Both the position numbers and the translations under genes were made by a program. Positions 1 to 11,239 of a stretch of 64,000 bases of DNA are shown piece by piece (the first letter of the stretch is position 1; each line of letters opens with the position of its first letter). The DNA lies in assembly GCA_028023455.1 (NCBI GenBank), contig JAQFVV010000072.1:4964214-5028213 (forward strand), given 5' to 3'. The notes beneath the pieces were generated by a model. The model saw only the letters and a list, made by a program, of their open reading frames with translations, did no database searches and was not told where the DNA came from. Source of the DNA: Epiperipatus broadwayi. Its lineage: Eukaryota; Onychophora; Udeonychophora; Euonychophora; Peripatidae.

Positions 1-349
1 AACAAACTTTGTATGACTTTATATGAAAGATATTATACTAATTTTTATCAAAAGCTTTACACAGGCTTTAATAAAAAAAATCTTAATCTAATTAAAAATA
101 GATAGAAAACTTATATAATCACAGCATTATCTATTTTAACATAAAACATGATTGTTTTAGATTTCAAAATCAGAATTAATAAAACATTAAATAGACCTTT
201 TTAAATGTTTAATTTACAATATTTTTTTAAATTTAAAATTATTTTTTATTTCTTAACTGTATTATAGTAAATATCTACAAAAAAAATTTGTGTTTATTTC
301 TGTTTCCTTTCAACTTTATATATATATGCACACACGCTTATGTTGTATG

Positions 350-1640
350 CTATACCATCTCAGTATCAAAATTGTCTATTTTTCATGACAATGAGAAGTT
401 TATTGGGACATAAACTTGAATTATCTGCATTTGATATTTTTCATTAATTTGAATAATGAATCTTGCCACTCTATCTGATATACCATCAATCTACACAGTG
501 TTCTTCGTCTACTTTTTATTTATAGTGAATTGCATTTGATTTGTGTTTCTAATATATATGCCTTTGTAATAAACTATATATCCACTTTTTAAATTATTTG
601 TCTCTTCCTCATTTTTTTAAACTTCACAAAATCCAACAATTCCCCATTTAATATTAACAATTCTATCAATTTGTGCAATATTCTGCTTGAAAGTGATCTA
701 CAATTGTAAGTATCCACAATTGGGATTTGTGGTATCTTTCTGCTATTGGATATCAGCCGCTGATTTGGATGATATCCTTAGAGCCTCCTGGAAATAGGGG
801 CCATAATGTCTATTAAAAGGAAAACTCATTATACCTAACCATCCTATTTTCAAGAAAACTCAACTGGTATTTCAGTTAAGAACTGTCAGGCAACTGAGAA
901 GAAGGACCATGGTGTTTTTGATTTTAAACTTAAAGATAAAAAGCCATGCCCACTGATATGTGTTGATGAGCAGCCCATCAACATTTATTATATGAATCCT
1001 CACATAGTAATAGTAGCTGCAATAAGAATATTATATGAGTAGGCATTGCGACTTTGCACAGTTCTTTTAAAATCTCATAGAGCAGGGGTGGGCAAATAGC
1101 GGCCCAGGGCCACATGCGGCCCGCTAAGAGGTTTTATGCAGCCCTCCAAGACAATCAGAAAAATCTGTCTTGAACTGAGATTTCTTTTTTGTGTGTGACT
1201 GAAGATTCATCTCGTATTTTCCACTATGATGGCCACATCAATATACATGTGCAGTGTAGATTTGATGTGCAGTGCTTTTCCAGTTGATCTGGTTACTTTC
1301 AATTTTGTCTTTGCATTAGCAAATATATACATTTCCAACTGTAGTGAAACCATGAACCCTCTGAAAAAATGTAAAATCAGTGATGAATATCATGTGTTTA
1401 ATGAAGAATGAACAAACAAATATTTCTTTGGTGATACAGGGAATAAAGCAGTGTGTTTATTGTGTCATGAAAAAAAGGTGTGGCCCTCCGCTAAACTTCG
1501 CTTCCACCAAGTGGCCCCCGATGCGGCCCTCTGCCAACCTCTGTGGCCCCTGAGCCAAAATAATTGCCCACCCCTGTCATAGAGGAATCAAAAGGGCCTT
1601 TCAGTTAGCAATAAACTTATGCTTCAAAACGACAAATATC
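350..1640 (-). pseudogene. Decayed RTE-type LINE (RTE-A), endonuclease and 5' region, split by a hAT element
   Basis: Not an open frame. The stretch is recognisably the same sequence as 19880-20900 and 50690-51650. In those copies the minus strand reads as an apurinic endonuclease domain of RTE-type LINEs (a VYGPTNFHCNEEVENFY-like segment followed by remnants of the GDFNAKIG motif). Here positions 360-700 match the endonuclease part and 700-1640 the upstream region. A hAT element interrupts it at 1083-1576; removing that element and one copy of its duplication restores continuity with the other copies. Stops and frameshifts are everywhere, so it is a fossil. Family assignment rests on the better copies; exact ends are uncertain. 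Confidence 0.6.
1083..1576 (+). mobile_element. Non-autonomous hAT transposon, 494 bp, keeps the transposase N-terminus
   Basis: Terminal inverted repeats start CAGGGGTGGGCAAA and end TTGCCCACCCCTG. They are flanked by a perfect 8-bp direct repeat TCATAGAG (1075-1082 and 1577-1584), the duplication size of hAT elements. Inside, plus-strand residues encoded from about 1352 read MNPLKKCKISDEYHVFNEE, then a TGA where related transposases have Trp, then TNKYFFGDTGNKAVCLLC. This is the start of a BED/GTF2IRD2-like hAT transposase. The rest of the transposase is deleted, so it would have depended on an enzyme supplied in trans. It sits inside RTE-A and is therefore younger than that LINE copy. Confidence 0.88.
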
Positions 1641-1749
1641 ATGTTTTAAAGAAATATTTATTTTATGAGAATTTCAGTCTTAATTAGTTTTATTTATAAT
1701 TATAAATATTAAATATAGTAATGTTGTTAATGCTATATTTATATGTATC

Positions 1750-2800
1750 ACCATCTTTTTCCATCATTATCTGTATTGTTTTTTTTTTATCTCATTCATT
1801 CGTCTCATATTCACACTTGTAGATTACTTGTAATCTCTCTAATTTAAAACTTCTGTTATCCATCTGTCAATATCTTTTTTATAAGCACGTTTATCTCAGC
1901 TTTATTTCAACTTTTGAAAATATCAGTAATACATATTTGTTCTTTCAACATATATTTCTCATTTTTTTGCAACAATGATTTACAATTTCTGTAATACTCT
2001 TTTATTTTTTTAAGTGGTTAATTCTCAGACCTGTGAATAAGCAGTGATAGAACATTTAAAAATTCTTTTTCAAATATCAAAAGCATTCCATCCATTTTAA
2101 TTCAGTAATTAATGTTCACTATAATGTTTCTATCTGTGTTAATAATTTTTATTCTCTCTCTCTTTGAAAAGTGACTGAAGATTATTTTAAGCATACTTTT
2201 TGGTATTTATTTTTAATTATTTTTCTTATTTTTGTTTGGTAGCATTTTTTGAGAAAACAATTGCAGCATCTGCAAAACCTAGAGGATTAAAGTAACCTTC
2301 ATTTAAGTCTTTTTGATCTCATTTAGTTCTAGAATACTTTGTGTAAAATTGCTTAAAAGATTTTGGAAAGATGGAATCATTTTCTGCACCCTATGAATGC
2401 TAATCTTCTTAAGGAAATTATGTTGTCTAATAACTTCAGTCTCATTTTGACAAATATTAACTAGAATTTGACAATTTCTTTGTCTGTGTCAAGATGCTTC
2501 AAAACCTTAATCACAGCAGATGTGTTTATAGTTCCATTGTATTTTTGCGTTTTACAAATCCAATGTGAAATAGAAAGTCATATACTGCTTTTACAATTTT
2601 TTTTAATATGTTGTGATCTTTTGTATTGCAAGCTACATTTAAATCCAGCTTGCTCATTTGCTTTGCTTGAATTCTTTGTAGATTATTTATACTAATCTTT
2701 ATAAGTATCTTATATAAAAGTGTTAAAAGACAGATAATTCAGTAATTCTCGCATTTATAAAATTTTGCAAATAATAGGGATGGAATGTTTTGAATTCTAA
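1750..2800 (-). pseudogene. Decayed RTE-A reverse transcriptase fragment
   Basis: On the minus strand near 2345-2390 the codons read DSIFPKSF, the remnant of reverse transcriptase motif B (GD-S-I-S-P-K-LF), and near 2250-2290 they read GFADAAIVFSKN, the remnant of the catalytic FADD box with the second Asp lost. The matching segment at 18000-18140 carries DSISPKLFIAIL. The order (motif B upstream of FADD on the minus strand) is correct for a LINE, but frames are broken. Because the endonuclease piece at 350-1640 lies downstream of this fragment instead of upstream, the two are either separate insertions or rearranged. Confidence 0.55.
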
Positions 2801-2809
2801 TATTTGACT

Positions 2810-3110
2810 TGTACATAATGCTGGTATGTTGTACTTATATTTTTTTGAAAAATTCTGGATCAAGGATTCCATATATACATTATGGATAACTCCACCATTG
2901 AAATGTAATTATATATTTACAATTGCATTACTAATTCTTACACAGACAAAATATAAATAACATTAAGTGCAACCATAGTGTATTTCAGCATAGATCACCT
3001 TTTACAAAGAGCAAATATTATACTGAAGCATTTGCTTTTGGAAAAAAGTGATCTTCACAGTAAATGCATTAAGTTATATTTAATGTTCTTTATAAATGTA
3101 ATACAATGAG
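2810..3110. other. AT-rich spacer, nothing recognised
   Basis: No coding, structural or repeat signal could be supported here. Confidence 0.5.
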
Positions 3111-3119
3111 CATGCTAAT

Positions 3120-3330
3120 AGCTCTAAACAAGCGTTTCTGATAAATGCTGCAAGAGAAAGCATTTAAAATCTCTTATCTAGAATTATCTTTATTACCAAA
3201 CCGGTTTCGAGCTAATGGCTCTCATCAATGAGGCATTAGGACATACAGACCCAAGATCTAAAATACAAACTTGAGTCCAGAATTTATCAAATATTTAACT
3301 ATTAAGTAGAAAATCTGAAATTTTCAGACA
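3120..3330 (-). repeat. HH-2 repeat copy with a hammerhead-ribozyme fold
   Basis: On the minus strand 3194-3228 reads as a minimal hammerhead: UUGAUGA (C3 changed to U), stem II GAGC/GCUC closing a CAUUA loop, GAA, then stem III ACC/GGU closing a 5-nt loop, followed by A at 3194 as the NUH cleavage base. Stem I is not convincing, so this copy is probably inactive. The flank (a GCATTTAAAAT motif about 35 nt downstream) is shared with the copy at 17570-17780, which shows they are one family. Confidence 0.6.
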
Positions 3331-4380
3331 TCTATATGTCTTCAAATTCAGCTATCTAACTTAAATAGCTATATAGGACTGAACAAAATTCAGATATACC
3401 ATATATTAATAACTTTAGCAATAGAACATCGCCAAAGCCTCACAAACCAAACAATAGTAGTCAGGAAATCCAAGTCCTACATCACATGACTTAATTTAAT
3501 AAACTTGTATTTACAAATTAATATAATGCGCATGATAATAGCTCTAAATAAGCAACAATATAAATGCATATGGTTGATTTTGATATACAAAAGAAGCTTC
3601 AATTTATCTGGGCTTCCACCCCACCCCCTTCTTTTGATTTCAACACATCTGTGTAATGGACATAAATAAAAATAGTTGTAAAAAGTTATTTTCTTGTTTT
3701 TTTCTAGTAATAACATATATTTGGTTGATAAACAAATATGCATATGGATGTAATATATTTTGTAAGATATACATAATGATATAATATTAAATAAAATTAT
3801 CTTTTGTAAATGTTAAAAATATAATGTTAAGGGGGGGGGGGGTTAGAATGACGAATGTATGAGAGCAATATATCGGAGAAACACCGAAATGTCAACAAAG
3901 ACACGAGGAAGTAGATTTTTGATATTCACTCAATAAGCAAAAATTGTTTGTGAAAAGCATACATAGTCAGAGGATGGCCTTATTGCTTCTGGATGGTTGT
4001 GACTTGATGAAACTGAGATGTGGGAGGCATTGATAAAAAGCAAAAAAGATGGGAAATGTCATAATATACTTTAAATTCTGAATTTTATATAAAGAATCAC
4101 ATGTATAGATGAAAAAGTTAAAGTCTTAATAAGCATTGAAAAGCAATCGTCATCAAAATGAAACAAACAAGAAGGTAGATCGGACCTGAATAAATGTCTC
4201 AAGTGCAATTAATTATTTTATACATTCGGATGTTTATGCGTAGGAATATGAAGAAATTAAAAATAGTATAAAAGTGAAATTAGAAATTCTGCCGTGAAAG
4301 AAAAGAATTCGCAGTCAGAAAAGTTTACGGAATTTCAACATAATGGGCAATGAATGGTGGTATCAAGATTTAATTTCCAT
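3331..4380. other. No gene seen; includes a poly-G run
   Basis: AT-rich sequence with a run of twelve G at about 3831-3842. An 88-codon open frame on the minus strand (3477-3743) has no recognisable domain. Nothing else can be supported. Confidence 0.5.
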
Positions 4381-4384
4381 GATA

Positions 4385-4630
4385 AAACAAAAGCATCTTG
4401 CTATTCTTTCACATCTATAATAAGCTTGAGATATTAGTGTTTATCAAATGCATTTAAATCCTATGTCTGGCTCAGTTTCCGGCTTTTGTCTTTCCATTAA
4501 GGCTCAGAATTCAAAGTTCTAAGTAAGACTAAATGACAGAAACTGGTCAGGAGGTGGGGATTTAAATGTGTTATCATCTAGTAGTCACTGATTGCTCAAG
4601 ATTACAATAGATGGTCCTAGAGGAGAGGGC
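4385..4630. repeat. HH-2 repeats, inverted pair
   Basis: The minus-strand copy has its hammerhead-like part at about 4459-4500 (GACAAAAGCCGGAAAC, then the family tail GGATTTAAATGCA). The plus-strand copy at about 4500-4625 has ACTAAATGACAGAAACTGG and then GGGATTTAAATG. The two face away from a shared GAATTC centre near 4508. Both have lost most of stem II or the CUGAUGA box, so neither should cleave. Confidence 0.5.
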
Positions 4631-4859
4631 TTCTCCTGTTTTATCATGAATTGTATAAGCTAATGAAGTAATTTATTATTATTTATGTTCCTAACCAAGG
4701 GGGAAAGGTGTCTACAGTTAGAAAAGAACTGGTGATAGTAAAACATATAGTTATTCTAAGATTAGATCTATAAAACTATCTTTTCAGGGAGGTTGGCTTG
4801 AGATTTTCTTCTTTAAGCTTTTAGCTTGAATAATAAGATGGAATTAAAGATGGTTGGTA

Positions 4860-4990
4860 TATGCTTAAATGCATTACTCCTAGCTTTGAGTTCTAAGCCT
4901 TACTGATGAAGGCAAAAGCCAGAAAAAGGTCTGGAGTTAAAAGTTTTAAATGCATCTGGTAATGACTCATTATTCAAGTTTATGATAAAT
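4860..4990 (+). repeat. HH-2 repeat copy with hammerhead core
   Basis: CTGATGA at 4903-4909 is followed by a GGC/GCC stem closed by AAAA (4911-4920) and GAAA at 4922-4925, the order and spacing of a hammerhead core. The A-A at the base of stem II and a degraded stem III argue against activity. The downstream tail (TTTAAATGCATCTGG, then ATTCAAG) is shared with copies at 30600 and 50200. Confidence 0.55.
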
Positions 4991-4999
4991 GAAATAGAA

Positions 5000-5765
5000 T
5001 AGGAAATAGCTCTTGCTTTATCAACATTCTAATTAAAGAATTAAGTGATTTATTATTTGGTAATATCATTTTAGCATTCATTCAAGACCAGTTCAGAAAA
5101 TGAGAGAGGCAGATAAAGAATAAAAAAATGTAGAAAACTAAAAAAAAATAAGAATGGAGCCAGCCAGAACAGCTTACATGTAATTAAAGGATGGAAATAA
5201 TAATTGTCATATCACTCTAGAATTCATAAGAAGTTAAGCACCAGAAATACCAATGCTGAAATAAATTTGATGATCTCATATTCTAGAACACTAGCATTTT
5301 ATCAACTGTGTGCTAAAACATGCATGAAAGATGAAAATGGATTATACAAATTCACAATCCCTTTTACAATGAGTGCAGAAATGATTGATAGCGTGAGAGG
5401 CTCACAATAATCTTGACTCTGTATTGACCTCGGGGACTAAAGAAGATGGTAAGATAAAAGGAAATGGAGAGAGAATGAAATAAAGAGTAATTGTGAGTAG
5501 TTTAGTTATAAATGTTAGCAGAAACTATTAGTGAATTAATTTAAGAAAGGCATCCTTTTTTATCTTTTATTCATCATAAGCAAAAAGATGAATAGGTAAA
5601 TAATAAAAAAGAATGAATTATGATAAATGCTATAGAAGATGAATTGAAAGCAGGACTTAAGGGGAAAATAATTTTAAAAAATATGGACAAAAGTTAAATA
5701 TAATGTTACTAAACCATAGAGGAATTAACAGCTTATGATATACTCCCAAGGGATAAACTATTTGA
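5000..5765. other. No gene seen
   Basis: A 68-codon open frame (5204-5410, plus) shows no known motif and has no supporting context. The remainder is A-rich sequence. Confidence 0.4.
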
Positions 5766-5774
5766 TTACTTTTT

Positions 5775-5870
5775 GCCCTGTGTGATTTAGTCCAGTGGTA
5801 GGATATCAGTTTCTGAAGCATAAAGTCCTTAGATTATTCCAATTCTGGCATTTCCAGTGGTTGAATTTCT
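5775..5870 (+). repeat. Possible tRNA-derived SINE head
   Basis: TTAGTCCAGTGGTAGGAT at about 5787-5804 resembles the D-arm/A-box of a tRNA gene, and AGATTATTCCAATTC about 30 nt later could be a decayed B-box. The cloverleaf is not intact. It could be chance similarity. Confidence 0.35.
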
Positions 5871-6055
5871 TATGAACTTTTGAGCACTAAAGCCATTCAA
5901 TTGCGTATTTTTTATTAGAAAGTGGAAGTAAGAAAAAAAAATCATAGACCAAAAAATATGAACAAAATATTAAAAGTAATGGCACTAAACCTTAGAAGAA
6001 ATACAGCGACAAACGTGATATAATTCTAATAGAAACAAGGATAAATGCTAATACA

Positions 6056-7123
6056 CACCTGGGTCTCTTTTTACGCGGACTTATTTAACACGATTTTGAA
6101 GTTACGTGATTCATGTTTCACCGGAAGTCGAACTCTGATATTGCGCTATTACTTTAAATAATAAATTTTGCGCACTTACGCTATATTGAAAGTAATAGCA
6201 CATTATTGGAATTCGACTTTTAACTTAGTAATTTCAATATTTTCAGTGCTTTATAATAGTAAGATTTTATGCAATAATGAAATTAAAATCATGATTTCCA
6301 CATTTTATGTATACACACATTAAATTTTACAAGATTATAATGTAAATTTGTTCAAACATTGTGCGTGTTAATTTTGCATTTTAAATCACATTCTGTTTTT
6401 GCTTTTTAAAAAAGAACGTAATCAATTATTAATCATTTAGTGTCCACAAGTTTATTTTTAAAAGGTCAGTAATAGCAGTACAATTAAATTTGACAATTAA
6501 AAATTAAAATCTGATTTTTAATTGTAATTAACAATTTAAAAATTACTTACAGCGACTTGAAATAATGTGATGTGAAATTTGATTTTTAAACGAAATTGAA
6601 AATTAAAGACAAAAATAAGAATTTAATTTTTAGTTGTTAGTTTCATAAACAATTAATAAAATCATCGTCTCAAAGATTAATTACTAATTACGTTGTTACC
6701 AGAAAACCATTGACACAACATGAGTGTGAAGTTGGCGCTAGTTGTTTTCAAACGAACATGTTTTTCAGCAAATAGCTATAATAATTAAAACATGTATAAA
6801 AAAAATGTAAATTACTCTACTGTAAATTATGCATAAAAATATATTATTTTGAATAAAATTAAATATTAAAGTTAAAAGAAGTTTGTCTTGTATCAATTTT
6901 TTTCAAATTTGAAATTTTTTATTAGTCATATTTTATTTCCTTATTTTTTTTTTTGCGCGAATTTTAAAGTAATTTTACGTTGGTGCTTTGCTTTTACGCG
7001 AATTTTGAAAAATCACAGACCGCATCCCCCGTTTTTCAATGTAAGTTACGTCTATTTTTGCGCGATTTCGTTTGCGCATGTTTTCTGAAGAACCTATCTG
7101 TCGCGTAAAACGAGACCCAGGTG
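6056..7123. mobile_element. DNA transposon with terminal inverted repeats and 4-bp TACA duplication
   Basis: The left end begins CACCTGGGTCTCTTTTTACG, and the right end is its inverted counterpart (CGTAAAACGAGACCCAGGTG), about 24 bp with one or two mismatches. The flanking direct repeat is TACA (6052-6055 and 7124-7127). Internally, TTACGCG and TTGCGCGA motifs recur, so CpG is locally denser than in the surroundings. There is no transposase frame, so it is non-autonomous. A 4-bp duplication is typical of Sola-type elements, but assignment to that superfamily is inference only. Confidence 0.8.
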
Positions 7124-7129
7124 TACATC

Positions 7130-7965
7130 TAAAATATAACAGATTAAAACATAGTACTGTGTAAACTTAATAATAGAACCACATGGTATAGCAATGTTGA
7201 TAAATAATTATTCTGAATTAAAAAAGATTCAAATACTAAGTTTGCAGATTAAGTATGTAATTGTTTTTTTTTTTTTTGTCTATTGAAAAATGGCGTACTC
7301 TTTGATTACAATTTGTTCTACGGCAAAGGGAAAGATATTGTCAATATTTTCCATAATGTTTAAAGCAAATTGGTTCAGCAACCAGGAATAATAATATTGG
7401 TGTGGGGATCAAAATAATACATATGAAGATCTCTTAAAGGAATTGTCCATTTTTATATTGCAAAATCAATACCAACGGGACTCTTTTCTCATTGATCTAT
7501 TTTTATTTCAGGCTGTAAGATAAATAATATTAAAATAAATACATCATTCATAAGACTTTGCAGACTATCTCAGTATACAGCTATTGATTGGTGATTATGA
7601 AGAAAATAAGAGTCTTTACAAATGTTAGTAAGAAAAAATACAAAGGATGTCATTACGTTTACAACAGATCAGTTATTCTCTAATTATGATAAATTATTGT
7701 ACAAGAAGCTCAAATTAGCACCTTCTATAATGTGGTATAAAATAAAGAGCTAAATGATTTCTGCATGAAAAGACAGAAACAAAAATTGTCGCAGAATCAC
7801 ATAAAACAAGATTCAGGAACTTGCATAGAACACTCCAATTATTAACATGTTTTAATCCAAATCATGAACTAATTAACAATCCACTAGAGAAATATGACAA
7901 ATTATCTCGCCAAATACAGCAGGAGAATTATAAAAAAGGAAAACAAGCAAGAATAAAGATATATG
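7130..7965. other. No gene seen
   Basis: AT-rich sequence with no supported feature. Confidence 0.4.
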
Positions 7966-7969
7966 TAAC

Positions 7970-8170
7970 AGATTGAGAAATGGGCCAACTGTTGAGTGCT
8001 AGTTTAGTATGAAATGTGCATCTTGGGGATCATATATTTTTATCACAGGTCTTTGGTCATATATTTATGTTTACATCTCTGCAGATGTTAAAAGTGAACA
8101 GAAACCCGTCTTTACCTTGTGTGAGAGTGGTGAGTATATCTTAAAGGTATTTGGTGAAGTTGAAAGTGGT
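7970..8170 (+). repeat. HH-1 repeat copy with hammerhead fold
   Basis: GGGCCAA, then CTGTTGA (7989-7995; the usual A6 is U), a stem II of GTGC with a 3' strand changed to GTAT, GAAA at 8011-8014, stem III AUG/CAU with a UG loop, and cleavage base C at 8022. TTGG (8023-8026) pairs with the CCAA upstream as stem I. The A6 change hits a catalytic-core base, so it is probably inactive. The downstream body to about 8137 (GTGTGAGAGTGGTG) is shared with the copies at 10970, 16650, 20160 and 52300. Confidence 0.7.
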
Positions 8171-8484
8171 ATAAAACAAAAGCAGCATAACAGGGGATCA
8201 TAGGGAATGGATAATTAATATATATATATATAACGAAATTAATAAAATGAAGAAGTAAATAACTTTGGCAAATAATGCAATTCCATCATATAATTTTAAA
8301 TTCTTAGATCCTCCCATAAGACTAAAAAGACGATTAGCCTTCCATGAATAAAAAAAAGGATTGCTCGCTATTAGGAAAGAAATGGCTGAATAGATATAAA
8401 AATTGAAGATATCGATTCTAAAATATTAAGTAGAATGTTGCTAAGAACACAGCATATGAAATTATATTTTGCACATTATACTTT

Positions 8485-8605
8485 AAAAGAGGGAGAGGGT
8501 ATTGTTCTGGAGTTCATAAGTTTGAGAGGCAGAATCGTTCCTGGGAATTCCCTATTCCAAGACGGACATTCAACCAACTGCGCCAGACTGTGCAGGCCTT
8601 TAAAA
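8485..8605 (-). repeat. tRNA-derived SINE
   Basis: The minus strand reads TCTGGCGCAGTTGGTTGAAT, a near-perfect tRNA A-box region, and further on ends CTTATGAACTCCAGAAC. The same 3' motif ends the copy at 23625-23745 (CTTATGAACTCCCAAAC), so this is a repeat family, not a lone tRNA gene. Confidence 0.55.
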
Positions 8606-8659
8606 GGAAGAAGAGCTATGATAAAGTACAAGCAATTAATTATACCAAAGAATTAAACT

Positions 8660-9735
8660 TGATGGGGTGTTATGAAATCAAACTTTAAGATTGCTTTTGA
8701 TATGGTAAATTAGAAGCACTAAAACGATTGAAAGCAAACAGAAATGTTTGATTTAAGTAATAGGAAACAATACAAATAAAAACCCATAATGTCAAAAAAA
8801 TTATGAGAAACTATTTATATATATATACCAGAAAGAGCAGTTCTACAAAACCCACTATTAGATGCATTGCTCTTTGCAGTAGATAATCTATTAGTGAAAG
8901 AAATTGAAAAGCAAATATCTATTCTTTATCTACCTCATTAGATGTTGAGATAGTGGTAACTCTTATTGATGTTTACTTTTCAAAAACTATTGTGATGTAG
9001 TTAATAAATGAATTAATTAAGCAAAATTTTAACATCTTTTTACTGCTAAACGATTATTCATTGAAACAAATAAGAAGCATCCCCTTCTGTAAGATTTCAT
9101 TCTCAGATCAACTTTGCTTTATTCCAAATACAATTGCATCATTATAGTTAGCATTTAAAAAAAAAAAAAAAATTAATAAAAACATAGTTTCAACTTATAT
9201 TAAAATCTTAATGCTAAGGTTTTTGCTCTTTAAAAAAGAAAAAGAAAAAAGAAAACCTAAACGTGTTATTTCAATAGTGATTCATCTTTTTAATTGCTAA
9301 CTTGGAATAAATAGCATTGATTTGAGAATTTTTGCACTTGGTTTAATAACTATAATAAGAATGAATGATGTGTTTAATTTACCTGTAATTGTTGGTGGAA
9401 TAAAGAGAACAAATTTTTAGATGATTTATTTACCTTATGTATTTGCGCGTATTCATACTTATGATTTTCTTAACATAATTATATTTGATTTTTTTTTTTT
9501 TAAAGAAACTTCAGATAGGAAATCACCATCCTTCATAAGAAAAAGATTTAAAGGTTTTAAAGAAACTATGTAACCCTTCTCTTCTCTATCGGAAAAGAAA
9601 AAGGGATAATACGAAAAGCACATGAAATCCCATTATTATTATCAGCCAAGATTAATCGATCGTAGAGTTCTATGTCTTCAGTATTTTTCACAAAAGATCT
9701 CGGGGGGGTGGGGTGTCTTAAGGTTATTTTTTTTT
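8660..9735. other. No gene seen
   Basis: AT-rich sequence with several long A runs. Nothing could be supported. Confidence 0.4.
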
Positions 9736-9737
9736 TT

Positions 9738-10330
9738 AGATTAGACCTAAAAATTAAATACTGTGTCTAATGCTATACTAGCAATTAAACATAAAATAGA
9801 AATTCATATAACCCTACAATACTGGCCAAAACAACAAAATTTTACTAAAAGATCTCAAATGAAATTCAACTAAACATACAATATATACACAAAACAAAAC
9901 CTCTATCATTCAAATAATATTTTATGACCTGTGTTCAGTTCATGAATATACAAAGCTGAGTTTTGATATCTATTTTTAACTCTACTCTCTTTCATTAAGA
10001 CTTAATTTATTCAGACCTATATAAATTTTAGGTCATAAAATATTATGATGACAATGCAGAGGTTATCTTTTATGAAAAAAGTGAGTTGAAATTCTGACTA
10101 AAAGAAACTTTGATGATAAAATATTTTGAATCTGAAGTCATCAATCTCATGAAGACATCCTTTGATGTTAAATGAAGTTGGTTGTTGAAATGTTATTAAA
10201 AGATGAAACCATAGTTGTGTAAAAATTTTAGTAAAATTTTGTTGTTTTAGCTAGTACTGCAGTGTTGTATGAATTTCTATTTTAGATTAGACTTGTGTAA
10301 ATTTATTTCCCTTTTTATATTTTGATATTC
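9738..10330. repeat. Inverted-repeat element, about 590 bp
   Basis: The segment around 9790-9855 (AAATAGAAATTCATA, then AAAACAACAAAATTTTACTA) recurs inverted at about 10222-10290. A second, inner pair is AATATTTTATGACCT near 9917 and AGGTCATAAAATATT near 10030. No transposase frame or clear target duplication is visible. It could be a foldback transposon or an inverted pair of a short repeat. Confidence 0.5.
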
Positions 10331-10334
10331 AGAA

Positions 10335-10960
10335 TATTTATTTTATATGTGCATATATGTTTAATATTTGCATATAAGTTTGCCTTTCATAATAATAATA
10401 AAAATTAATGATTGAGATTTTAACTTCCAATCACATTTTAGTTCCATATTAACTGCTTTGTTCCCCAGGTGCCATATTGAATTTTTTTAAAAACTGGCCT
10501 GAGACACAATTTTCACAATAACTTCAGTTTTAATTATGTTAGAGCAAAAAAAAAATTACATTAATAGAAACTAGAAAAACTAAGGAAAACAATAAGTCTA
10601 AGACAAATAGTGATAACTATTTAAAGGGAAAAATACTTCATTTTTTGTTAAACAATGTTTTTTTTTTTTTTGAAAGGTTAAGTATTGTTGTCTTCTTAAT
10701 TAATGTTACTATTTGTAGCTCCCCCCTCCCTCCTCCACCACACTTTTAATAAAAAATTTTGTATTTTATCAAACTTAAAAATGGATTGGGGAGGGGGGGG
10801 CACATTTTCTGTCAATAATCATGATTGCTTTAAAGGAAATTTCTTCATCCCTATTACATTTTCTATTAATATTTTTCTATTTACACAAAAGAGGGTTTAT
10901 TATTTTGATTGTATAAATCATTTATGCAATGGGTTTATTATATTTTATTCCAAACCCTAC
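10335..10960. other. No gene seen; low-complexity tracts
   Basis: Contains poly-T and short C- or G-rich runs (10720-10800). The plus-strand frame 10703-10999 spans these tracts and has no recognisable motif. Confidence 0.4.
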
Positions 10961-10966
10961 TTGCAT

Positions 10967-11230
10967 ATTAATAATTTTATTAGTCATTCATTAGGCTAGA
11001 GATTATCTACCTAATAAATAATATTTCTGTAGTGTAATTTTCATTACACCACTCTCACACAAGTTAGGACTGTTTTCTATCTGCTTTTAGCACTTTGTGG
11101 GGAGGTAATTATAAACACATGACCAAAGTCGTGTAAAAAGATGTGAATCCCAAGATGCACATTTCGTCAGCTGGACCAGATCACAATCTTACACATATCT
11201 TTATTGTTGTTCAGTATATATTGAACTGGA
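10967..11230 (-). repeat. HH-1 repeat copy, stem II deleted
   Basis: Shares the HH-1 body (GTGTAATTTTCATTACACCA, then CACTCTCACACAAG). On the minus strand the ribozyme part at about 11140-11185 reads GTCCAGCTGACGAAATG. The CUGA box is joined almost directly to GAAA, so part of the core and the whole stem II hairpin are gone. Stem III (AUG/CAU) and the TTGGG after the cleavage site remain. Confidence 0.65.
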
Positions 11231-11239
11231 TGCTTTCGC

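Noticed and set aside
3477-3743. 88-codon minus-strand open frame
   Set aside because: No domain, and neighbouring sequence is low-complexity AT.
10703-10999. 98-codon plus-strand open frame
   Set aside because: Spans C- and G-runs; composition-driven.
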